From NCBI GenBank assembly GCA_028713915.1, contig JAQTNK010000001.1, positions 62,001 to 126,000 of the forward strand: a DNA stretch of 64,000 nt, read 5' to 3'. Shown here one piece after another: positions 9,155 to 15,601 of this stretch. The notes under the pieces are model-generated. The model was not told the origin of the DNA. It worked only from the letters and a program-made list of their open reading frames with translations, and did not search any database. This DNA comes from Rhodocyclaceae bacterium (GTDB taxonomy: Bacteria > Pseudomonadota > Gammaproteobacteria > Burkholderiales > Rhodocyclaceae). The translations under genes and the position numbers were made by a program. How positions within the stretch are numbered: position 1 is the stretch's first letter; the number at the start of each line of letters is the position of its first letter.

Positions 9155-10018
9155 ATGCGGCGACTATTCGTGTGCGCCTTCTGCGTCGCCGGCCTCGCAT
9201 CCGCCTACGCCGGACAAGCGGCCACGCCCGCCGGGGCGATGGCCAACTGCGGGCGGAGTTCCGATTCGGGCGATCTCACCAGGCTTGCCATGATCCGCAA
9301 GCTCTTGGATACGGGGCATCCCTATGCCGCCTTGGCCCATCTCGACGCCACGGGAATGAAAGGCATCGGAGTGGACGATCTGCGGGCTGATGCCCTGCGC
9401 CGCATCGGTCATAGCGCGGAGGCGCAAGCCCTCTATCAAGGCCTGCTGACCACTTGTCTGGCGGGCGCCGGTCATCACGGCCTGGGCCTCCTGGCCGGCG
9501 AAGCGGGACGCTTGGGCGAGAGTGTCGACCACCTGCGCCAAGCGCGGCTGGCTCTGCCCGCTGACGTTCGCGTGCGTAGCGATCTGGGATACGCGCTGCT
9601 GCTCAGCGGCGACCTCGAAGCAGCAAAGTTCGAATTCCTGACCGCTCAAGACCTCGACCCGGAAGACCCCAAGGCCGCCCTCAATCTGGTGCTGCTTTTT
9701 TATCGCCAGGGAGACACGGCACGCGCCGAAGCCGTGGCACAGCGCTACCACGTCGGCGCAGACGAACTGACGCGCTTGCGCGACACCGCCGCGCAGCTTG
9801 CACCGCAACAACACGACACCGCCGCGCAGCTTGCGCCGCAACAACACGACACCGCCTCGCAGCTTGCACCGCAACCACATGACACCGCCGCGCAGGCTGC
9901 GCCACAACAGTACGACACCGCCGCGCAGCCTGCACCGCAAGAATACGACACCGCAGCGCAGCTTGCGCCGCAACAACACGATGCCGTCGCGCAGCCTGCG
10001 CCACAACAAGGAGAATAG
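9155..10018 (+). CDS. tadD: TadD-like tetratricopeptide protein with tandem-repeat tail
   Basis: 287 residues with a signal peptide of about 20 residues (MRRLFVCAFCVAGLASAYAG) but no clear lipobox. Residues 45-205 contain TPR-like helices (DLRADALRRIGHSAEAQALY, VRSDLGYALLLSGDLEAAKF, ALNLVLLFYRQGDTARAEAV). TadD proteins are periplasmic or lipoprotein pilotins for Tad assembly. Unusually, residues 210-286 are seven copies of an 11-residue unit of the type DTAAQLAPQQH encoded by a 33-base repeat, which is not part of the TPR fold. This tail is likely disordered and length-variable. Confidence 0.85.
   Translation: MRRLFVCAFCVAGLASAYAGQAATPAGAMANCGRSSDSGDLTRLAMIRKLLDTGHPYAALAHLDATGMKGIGVDDLRADALRRIGHSAEAQALYQGLLTTCLAGAGHHGLGLLAGEAGRLGESVDHLRQARLALPADVRVRSDLGYALLLSGDLEAAKFEFLTAQDLDPEDPKAALNLVLLFYRQGDTARAEAVAQRYHVGADELTRLRDTAAQLAPQQHDTAAQLAPQQHDTASQLAPQPHDTAAQAAPQQYDTAAQPAPQEYDTAAQLAPQQHDAVAQPAPQQGE
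9782..10012 (+). repeat. Seven-copy 33-bp tandem repeat inside tadD
   Basis: Seven consecutive in-frame 33-bp units begin at 9782 and then every 33 bases, the last at 9980. Each encodes an 11-residue unit: DTAAQLAPQQH twice, then variants DTASQLAPQPH, DTAAQAAPQQY, DTAAQPAPQEY, DTAAQLAPQQH and DAVAQPAPQQG. The first two copies are nearly identical in DNA. The unit length keeps the frame, so copy number can change without truncating the protein. Confidence 0.97.
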
Positions 10019-10020
10019 CC

Positions 10021-10320
10021 ATGACATTGCGATATTCAAAACTGACAGCAGCAGCGCTGCTGCTTGCCAGCGGTATGGTCGCCGGAGCAGAGGCGCCGGC
10101 TCCTACGGAAGAGCCGGCCGCCCAGCCGGCAAGGAACGGCGAGGCAACCCGGCAGTGGCTGGAACGTCAACGTCAGGGCGTGCAGGCGTCAGACAAGCCG
10201 CAGGCATTGCCCGGACCGGTCATGGAACAAGTGTTCGAGCGCTATCGCAAGAGTTTTAGCCACCCCGTCCCGGAGCACATCCAGAGCGAGCAGGTCAATG
10301 GTGGGACGACGTCGCGCTGA
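10021..10320 (+). CDS. DUF3613-type small periplasmic protein of the Tad locus
   Basis: 99 residues. A signal peptide ends near residue 22 (LLLASGMVAGAEA). The C-terminal half contains TRQWLERQRQGVQASDKPQA, then LPGPVMEQVFERYRKSFSHP, the pattern of DUF3613 proteins that accompany Tad genes in betaproteobacteria. Function is unknown; export to the periplasm is inferred from the signal. An AAGGAG site is 5 bases ahead of the ATG. The last 23 bases overlap the start of the next gene. Confidence 0.8.
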   Translation: MTLRYSKLTAAALLLASGMVAGAEAPAPTEEPAAQPARNGEATRQWLERQRQGVQASDKPQALPGPVMEQVFERYRKSFSHPVPEHIQSEQVNGGTTSR

Positions 10321-11962
10321 GCCCCAGGCATGGCCTGGCAGCCAACGAGGCGCAATCGGCCTCTTTGGCACCATGGTTCTGCTGATGGCGCTGTTGTTCA
10401 CCGCTCTGGCGGTGGATACCGGACGGCTTTGGTTCGAGCGACGCCAGTTGCAGTCTATTGCGGACATCGCCGCTCTCGAGGCGGCCAAGGATGCCGGCTG
10501 TGGCGGCAATGCCGGCAGCCTGCTGGCCGACGCCCAGGCGGCAGCGGCGCGCAACGGTTTTGCCGGCAGCCTGGCTGACGCACCGAACCGAGTGGAAGTG
10601 GGCGGGCTCGCCACCGTGGCTGGCCTGCGCAAGTTTACCGCGGGCACAACGCTGGATGCCGTCCACGTGGTGGTCAACAGGACCGTACCCGCCAGTCTGG
10701 TGCTCGGCGGCCTCTTCGGCAACAATGTCACGATCATGGCCGAGGCTACGGCCCAGGCCGATCCGTCCCAAGCCATCTTCTCCGCCGGCAGCTACCTCTT
10801 GCGCATCGATACCACGACGCAGGATGTGAGCTTGCTCAACAGCTTGATCGGCGGCCTGCTGGGCGGTAGCCTTTCGCTCGACGCTGTCGCCTACAAGGGC
10901 TTGGCCAGCACCGAAGTAAATCTCGCGCAGCTTCTCCAGGCCAGCGCCACCGTGGGCTCGGTGGATGAGTTGTTGACCGCGGACCTGACCGTCGCCCAGG
11001 TGCTAGGCCTGACGGCAACCGCGCTTAGCCGACAGACGGCTCTCGATGCGTCGGTCACCGCGGGGCTGCAAACGCTCCTGTCGGCCGACATGAACGACTT
11101 GAACGTCAAGTTGGGCGACGTGCTCAATGTCGCGGCGCCGGGCAGCGAAGCGGCAGCCACTGCCGGAATTAACGTCTTCGATCTCATCACCACGACCATC
11201 CTCGTGGCGAACAAGCAACATGCAGTGTCGATGCCCGTGGCGGTGAATCTCCCCGGCCTCCTCAGCGTGAATGCGCAGATCGATATCATCCAGCCGCCCC
11301 AGATTGCCGTCGGTCCCGCGGGAATCAATCCAGCCACCGGCCAATGGTGCACTCAAACACGCACCGCCCAGTTGGATGTGCGAGTCGCCGTGAACGCCCC
11401 TTTGCTTGGCCTCGCCGACGTCGACCTGGGCTTGGGCGTGCAGTTGGCCCAGGGCTCAGCCCATTTGAACAGTCTCGTCCTGGCGCCGGGCAAGAACCAG
11501 GCCGTAATTGGCGCGAGGTCCGGCATTGCCTCCATCGTACTCACCAACGCCGCCAACACCGGGCCCGCCACCATCAAGCTTCTCGGCCTCACGCTCGCCA
11601 ACATCGGCGTTAACATCCCCATCCAACCGGCCCACGACACTGACCTCGTCTATGACGTCAGCACCCCTGTTGCCGATCATCTGCCGATGATGCAAAGTAT
11701 AAACAGCTCTCTTGGCGACAGCCTCGGCTCCGCATTGTCAAATCCCAATGCCATCACCATCGAACTGCTACCCGATCTATTGGGCGGATTGCTCGACTCC
11801 ATCCTGTCGCCGATACTCTCCGTGGTCGTCGGCCCGTTGTTGGGGACCATTGGCAGTTCCTTGCTCGACCCATTGCTGAAACTCCTGGGAATCCAGGTGG
11901 GCGGCCTCGATGTGACGCTGCAGAACATCATTTATCGGAGCGGTGCCCAGCTCGTGATTTGA
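10298..11962 (+). CDS. tadG: TadG-like pilus-associated protein
   Basis: 554 residues from the ATG at 10298. Starts further upstream would read through the DUF3613 gene in another frame. Residues 18-60 are a TadE/TadG-type N-terminus: QRGAIGLFGTMVLLMALLFT, then ALAVDTGRLWFERRQLQSIA. The signature is one hydrophobic segment followed by a charged helix and DIAALEAA. The remaining 490 residues are a large exported region rich in Ala, Gly, Leu and Val with many DLLLxG-type stretches and no Cys-based fold that I recognise. TadG proteins are thought to anchor or cap the pilus. It is the last gene of the plus-strand operon. Confidence 0.82.
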   Translation: MVGRRRAEPQAWPGSQRGAIGLFGTMVLLMALLFTALAVDTGRLWFERRQLQSIADIAALEAAKDAGCGGNAGSLLADAQAAAARNGFAGSLADAPNRVEVGGLATVAGLRKFTAGTTLDAVHVVVNRTVPASLVLGGLFGNNVTIMAEATAQADPSQAIFSAGSYLLRIDTTTQDVSLLNSLIGGLLGGSLSLDAVAYKGLASTEVNLAQLLQASATVGSVDELLTADLTVAQVLGLTATALSRQTALDASVTAGLQTLLSADMNDLNVKLGDVLNVAAPGSEAAATAGINVFDLITTTILVANKQHAVSMPVAVNLPGLLSVNAQIDIIQPPQIAVGPAGINPATGQWCTQTRTAQLDVRVAVNAPLLGLADVDLGLGVQLAQGSAHLNSLVLAPGKNQAVIGARSGIASIVLTNAANTGPATIKLLGLTLANIGVNIPIQPAHDTDLVYDVSTPVADHLPMMQSINSSLGDSLGSALSNPNAITIELLPDLLGGLLDSILSPILSVVVGPLLGTIGSSLLDPLLKLLGIQVGGLDVTLQNIIYRSGAQLVI

Positions 11963-12136
11963 GTCGTTAATCCCCGGAGCATTCTTCCCACGGCACCTAA
12001 ACGGCGCCGCATGCGGCGACAATGCATTTATATTCATCGCGTCGTCGCATTCGCTACGGCAAATATATTTGCCGCAACGTTCGGTGTACTTGCCGCTGAA
12101 GGCGCAGCGGCCCCCGATACAAAACTTTTACGCCAC

Positions 12137-12165
12137 TTGATTTTTGAATTTACTTGGTATATGTT
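12137..12165 (+). promoter_or_regulatory. Candidate sigma70-type promoter of the riboswitch transcript
   Basis: TTGATT at 12137-12142 and TATGTT at 12160-12165 are 17 bases apart, with TATATG overlapping at 12158. Transcription would start near 12172, just ahead of the first riboswitch pairing at 12175. The local DNA is AT-rich. The position fits the riboswitch better than the box quality does. Confidence 0.4.
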
Positions 12166-12174
12166 GGAAGTGTT

Positions 12175-12272
12175 GGCCTATTTGAAAGAGGGCAAACCCA
12201 TCGAAAGGTGGGGACGCAAAGTTTCCGGTCTAAAGAGCGCTCAGGCGCTCCAAGACAGCGGGGCTGCTAGGC
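12175..12272 (+). promoter_or_regulatory. Cyclic-di-GMP-I (GEMM) riboswitch aptamer
   Basis: All core parts of the GEMM-I fold can be placed. Closing stem P1: GCCTA 12176-12180 pairs with TAGGC 12268-12272. Conserved GGGCAAACC is at 12190-12198. Hairpin CCCATC-GAAA-GGTGGG at 12197-12212 carries the GNRA tetraloop. The conserved GGGACGCAAAG is at 12211-12221, followed by TTTCCGGTCTAAA at 12222-12234. The second hairpin is GAGCGC-TCAG-GCGCTC, 12235-12250. The third element CAG-CGGGG-CTG at 12256-12266 matches the AGCGGGG motif of the family. The ligand of this class is cyclic di-GMP. It precedes a small membrane-protein gene at 12439 and lies between the two halves of the Tad locus. Confidence 0.92.
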
Positions 12273-12274
12273 GC

Positions 12275-12305
12275 GACGAGGTGTGCCGTGTCGTCTTGTT
12301 CTTGT
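12275..12305 (+). terminator. Possible riboswitch expression platform (weak terminator hairpin)
   Basis: GACGA at 12275-12279 pairs with TCGTC at 12291-12295 over an 11-base loop and is followed by a U-rich run (TTGTTCTTGT, 12296-12305). It begins three bases after the aptamer closing stem, a usual place for a transcription-terminating switch. The stem is short and the U-run is interrupted. A second candidate stem, GGCGG/CCGCC near 12339-12354, lies further down. Control at translation is also possible. Confidence 0.35.
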
Positions 12306-12438
12306 ATGGTGCGCGCCTCTAAGTCAGCACGTCCTGGGCGGAGTTCGCCGCCATTCCTTTGCGCTGTGTCCTTGTCGGGCCTCAATTCCGAGCGCAAGGC
12401 TATTTGCCTACGCGACTTGGTTGGCAAAGGAGCGGGAC

Positions 12439-12690
12439 ATGCTGGCGAATCTATCAGCCTACTTCACGACGATTCTGGACCTGTTCAACCCCCTATGGTT
12501 CGTCGGCGCCTGGGTCTTCTGGGGCTTCTTTGTCTCAGGGAAAATGCTAGGAACGGCCTCGGGGCTCAATGCCGCGTCCACTGTCGTCTGGGTTCTGGCG
12601 CCTGTGCTCGCCTATCTCGCAATCATGGACGAATTGGCCGCTACCTTCAATATTTACAGTCAGAATTTCAACGCGTTGGGCATGCTTTGA
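12439..12690 (+). CDS. Small inner-membrane protein under a cyclic-di-GMP riboswitch
   Basis: 83 residues. The ATG at 12439 is preceded by AAAGGAG about 6 bases upstream, which decides the start although the frame is open from further up. Two hydrophobic segments are visible, residues about 17-35 (NPLWFVGAWVFWGFFVSG) and 46-62 (STVVWVLAPVLAYLAIM), so it is likely a hairpin membrane protein with short ends. I recognise no family. It is the only gene between the riboswitch and the convergent tadE, so the switch appears to serve this gene alone. A link to pilus or surface behaviour is inference from position. Confidence 0.72.
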   Translation: MLANLSAYFTTILDLFNPLWFVGAWVFWGFFVSGKMLGTASGLNAASTVVWVLAPVLAYLAIMDELAATFNIYSQNFNALGML

Positions 12691-12831
12691 CCAAGACTTT
12701 CAATGCGTCATGCGGATGGCCGTCGTGTTAAGCCCGATACCCGGAAAGTGGGTGCCAGAATCACGACATCCTTGCCGCCCATCGCCAAAGTGGTGGCGAC
12801 AGAGTCGCTCCGCCATGACTTGGATGACGTG

Positions 12832-12847
12832 GGCGCGGCCCCGCGCC
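12832..12847. other. GC-rich stem between convergent genes
   Basis: GGCGCGG at 12832-12838 and CCGCGCC at 12841-12847 form a perfect 7-base-pair inverted repeat between the small membrane-protein gene and the convergent tadE end. It lacks a U-run on either strand, so a role as bidirectional terminator is only possible. Confidence 0.3.
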
Positions 12848-12855
12848 GACGCTAG

Positions 12856-13326
12856 CTATATGCTGAGCGACGCTGCACCGACCAGGTTCGTCGGCAGGCG
12901 CGGTACGGCACCGATCACCGGGAGGGTGAGTGTCGGCACGAGACCGTTAGTGCTGTAGTCAGGATAGGTGACCGTCACACTGACCACGGAGCCGACCAGT
13001 ACGGCGCGGATCTGTTGGCCGTCAATCACCTGTCGTCTCGCCCCAGCCGGCAGCCAGGAAAGCGCCGCTGCGGCGCGATCAACGGCCACCGATTGAACTT
13101 TGGCCGCATAGTCGGCAGTACTGCTATAAGCGGAAGGATCGACGGCAATGGACGCGCGCGCGCCCTCTTCGGCCGCCTGCGTGAACCCTTGCATCAGCAA
13201 CATCGCCAGAGAATAGGAGACGATGGCGTAAAAAATGACGAAAAACGGTATGAATATCAGCGCAAATTCAATGCCCGCCGCGCCTCGTTGACGGTGCCGT
13301 AAACGGCAAGTACGCTGAGTCATCAT
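12856..13326 (-). CDS. tadE: TadE-like minor pilin/pseudopilin
   Basis: 156 residues. The start overlaps the stop of tadV by one base (TAATG) with AGGGA ahead; a second ATG follows directly. Residues 12-45 show the TadE pattern: QRGAAGIEFALIFIPFFVIF, then YAIVSYSLAMLLMQGFTQAA. A Gly followed by a hydrophobic segment with Glu at about +5 is a substrate-like motif for the prepilin peptidase. The rest is a periplasmic domain ending in a hydrophobic tail. It probably acts as a minor pilin with Flp. Confidence 0.88.
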   Translation of the reverse strand: MMTQRTCRLRHRQRGAAGIEFALIFIPFFVIFYAIVSYSLAMLLMQGFTQAAEEGARASIAVDPSAYSSTADYAAKVQSVAVDRAAAALSWLPAGARRQVIDGQQIRAVLVGSVVSVTVTYPDYSTNGLVPTLTLPVIGAVPRLPTNLVGAASLSI

Positions 13327-13814
13327 TATGATCCCTGGCTGAATGCAGCAAACAAACCTGCCTCGCCGCCCACCGTCGCCACCACAAAGCCCAAGGCCAG
13401 GGCTGCGCCGAAGGGCAAGTAGCGACCGGCAGACGCAGGTACTCCGAACCACGGCCGCAACGATGCCCTTGCGGCAATTGCGGCTCCCATCGTGACGGCC
13501 GCGACCACGAAGCTCACCATGGCAATCATCGCCCCGCCCAGCAGGGCAATGGCAAGGAGCAACTTCACATCGCCGGCGCCTAGTTGATGCAGAAAATAAC
13601 CAGGCACCGTGAGCACGAGCGCCAACCCAAGACCCGACAGCACCGAGATGCTACTCGCGCCGAGCGGGCTGGTGCCGGCCACGACAAAATAAGCAATCGC
13701 GATGAACGCCGCGCCGAACGTCAGCACATTCGGGATACGACGATGGGAAAGGTCTTCGTAACCCACGACGAAAGCCCAACCCACCGACGTCATCGTCCAC
13801 ATGTGCGGCAACAC
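13326..13814 (-). CDS. tadV: Prepilin peptidase TadV/CpaA
   Basis: Up to 162 residues from GTG at 13814. In-frame ATGs at 13802 and 13793 are alternatives, since the ribosome site is unclear. The type IV prepilin peptidase aspartates are present: one in YEDLSHRRIPN near residue 20 and one in the GAGDVKLL motif near residue 80. About four further membrane segments follow. The short form without an N-methylation domain is typical of Tad loci. It cleaves the Flp and TadE leaders at the inner membrane. It lies between flp (23 bases) and tadE. Confidence 0.9.
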   Translation of the reverse strand: MLPHMWTMTSVGWAFVVGYEDLSHRRIPNVLTFGAAFIAIAYFVVAGTSPLGASSISVLSGLGLALVLTVPGYFLHQLGAGDVKLLLAIALLGGAMIAMVSFVVAAVTMGAAIAARASLRPWFGVPASAGRYLPFGAALALGFVVATVGGEAGLFAAFSQGS

Positions 13815-13837
13815 ACACTCTCGGCCAAAGCAATTCT

Positions 13838-14002
13838 TTAGAGCGCGGCTTGGATAGTAGTGAACATTGTCCTTATAGCGGCGCTGATACCCGGAACGAA
13901 CGCCGCCAAAACAACAGCCACCATCGCAGCGATAATCGCGTATTCGATGCCCGCAGCACCTTCCTCGTCTTTAAGGAACTTGCTAACGTTAAACTTCATC
14001 AT
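13838..14002 (-). CDS. flp: Flp-family type IVb pilin
   Basis: 54 residues from the ATG at 14002, with AAGGAGA 6-7 bases ahead. The prepilin peptidase site is clear: KDEEG then AAGIEYAIIAAMVAVVLAAF, so cleavage after the Gly leaves a mature pilin of about 39 residues with the Flp Glu-Tyr pair at +5/+6. It is the major subunit of the Tad fibre. It heads the minus-strand half of the locus behind its own promoter at 14076-14104 and an about 67-base leader. Confidence 0.94.
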   Translation of the reverse strand: MMKFNVSKFLKDEEGAAGIEYAIIAAMVAVVLAAFVPGISAAIRTMFTTIQAAL

Positions 14003-14075
14003 ATTGATTCTCCTTGAGATTAATGCACTTAGATAAATAAACCGGTAGCCATGGCTGCAACAATGACTTTTTTTA

Positions 14076-14104
14076 AATATAAACCCATTCATCCTACTTG
14101 CCAA
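14076..14104 (-). promoter_or_regulatory. Sigma70-type promoter of flp
   Basis: On the minus strand TTGGCA (14104-14099) and TATATT (14081-14076) are exactly 17 bases apart, each one mismatch from consensus. The region is AT-rich. Transcription would start near 14069, giving a leader of about 67 bases before the flp ATG at 14002. Confidence 0.65.
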
Positions 14105-14260
14105 GTGCATTTTTTGCCGCTCGTTTGTGCCTTCAGCGGTGTCGCGATCCGTCTAGGTATTCAACGATAGGATGTGCGGTTCGTCGCGCCGCCGCTCGGC
14201 GCTGCGGGCATGTCGCATGCGTCTCATGCGCACGTGGCTGCCGGCACCGCAACCTTGCGC

Positions 14261-15367
14261 TCAGATCAGCGGAGCGCTTCCGCCGTCAGCCCAGCAGACC
14301 CGGTTGCGGCCGGCGGCCTTGGCTTGGTAGAGGGCGCTGTCTGCGGCTGCCAAGAGGCTTTCGACCGCGGCCTCGGCGCACGGAATGCAGGTGGCGCCGC
14401 CGACGCTGACCGTAACAACGCCAGCCGGGCCGACAGGGTGGGGAATGCGAAGCTTGTCGACGGCCCGGCGCATCGACTCGGCCACGACACGAGCGTCATC
14501 CCGCGGCATATGGAACAACAGCGCCACAAACTCTTCGCCACCGTAGCGAGCCACCAGATCGTTGGCGCGCCGAAGGACGCTAACCAAGGCTTTGGCCACC
14601 GAAGCCAAACATTCGTCGCCGGCGGGATGACCATTGCGGTCGTTGTATGCCTTGAAGAAGTCGATGTCGATCATGATGAGTGACAGCGGCACCTTGAGCC
14701 GTTCTGCGCGCCGCCATTCGCGCTCCAAAGTGATGTCGAAGGCACGCCGGTTGGGAATGCCCGTAAGCTTGTCGTGCATGGCCTGCGCCTGAAGGGACTG
14801 GCCCGCGCCGTAAAGCTCGCCGAGGTCGGCGTGCGCCTTGCGCGCTTCGTTGGTAAGGCCACCCCAGATGACGAGCAGCACGACGACCATCATCCAGTTA
14901 CTGGCGCCGAAAACAAAGACGAGCGCAATGAGGATCGGTACGACGAGCCCCGCCATGAACGCGACATGGATGGCCGGCAAGGCCGCCATGCGCGGCAGCG
15001 CGACCGTGCCGATAGCCAACAGGGTAAGGATCAGCAGCAATTGCAGGGGCTGCGAGACGAAGGGCAGGAAAGCGGCGCCCGCTCCCCAGCCGAGGCCGGC
15101 CAAGGCGCCGAACAGAATCAACGGAACAGTGCTGACGCCCGCCATAGCGCGCCGATCCACCGCCAGAAGCCGTTTCCCCATGAGGCTGTGGTTGCCGACG
15201 CTGACGATCAGGAAGACGAGCCACAGAGCCACCGGCGCAACCGGCAATTCGGTGAGAAGAAAGCTGGAAAGAGCCCCCGCCACGAGGACGCTTTGAACAA
15301 AATTCGTCCCCGAGCGCCGATAGGCGTGGATCATCCTGTCGGCAAAGAGTTCGTGCGGGTCAGTCAA
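14261..15367 (-). CDS. Membrane-bound diguanylate cyclase (GGDEF domain)
   Basis: 368 residues from a TTG start at 15367, chosen because GGGAGG lies 8 bases upstream. Residues about 22-172 hold six or so membrane segments in pairs, with no recognised extracellular sensor. The GGDEF domain covers about 195-360: it starts with LTGIPNRRAFD, carries the metal-binding DIDFFKAYND, and has an active-site GGEEF at 276-280. The inhibitory I-site RxxD is intact as RAND at 267-270, so the enzyme should be product-inhibited. It makes cyclic di-GMP, the ligand of the riboswitch 2 kb away. Confidence 0.94.
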   Translation of the reverse strand: MTDPHELFADRMIHAYRRSGTNFVQSVLVAGALSSFLLTELPVAPVALWLVFLIVSVGNHSLMGKRLLAVDRRAMAGVSTVPLILFGALAGLGWGAGAAFLPFVSQPLQLLLILTLLAIGTVALPRMAALPAIHVAFMAGLVVPILIALVFVFGASNWMMVVVLLVIWGGLTNEARKAHADLGELYGAGQSLQAQAMHDKLTGIPNRRAFDITLEREWRRAERLKVPLSLIMIDIDFFKAYNDRNGHPAGDECLASVAKALVSVLRRANDLVARYGGEEFVALLFHMPRDDARVVAESMRRAVDKLRIPHPVGPAGVVTVSVGGATCIPCAEAAVESLLAAADSALYQAKAAGRNRVCWADGGSAPLI

Positions 15368-15601
15368 GAGTTATTCCTCCCTGTGGCTTACCAGCATGTC
15401 TTAGATCGACGGCAGCAGACGGAACCGGCCTGCGCAGTCGTCTTGGCGCAGGTGCCATGGTTGTCTCTCGCGAACAATGTAGCATGTTTCCCAGTGCGCC
15501 CGATGGGGCGGTCAATCCAGCAAGTTCTTCAAGTCTTTGACGCACAGCCTCTATTTGCGGCGGCGCCTATGATAAACGAATGCATGCCCCTGGCGTGGAT
15601 T

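Noticed and set aside
9782..10012. Regular 33-bp repeats considered as a CRISPR array
   Set aside because: Units are contiguous without spacers and keep an open reading frame; it is a protein-coding tandem repeat.
12011..12322. 103-codon frame with a hydrophobic N-terminus
   Set aside because: It runs straight through the riboswitch aptamer, whose conserved bases explain the sequence; no family and no ribosome site.
13260..14260. Possible sigma54 promoter upstream of flp
   Set aside because: No TGGC-N8-TTGC-type pair with correct spacing was found; the sigma70-type boxes fit far better.
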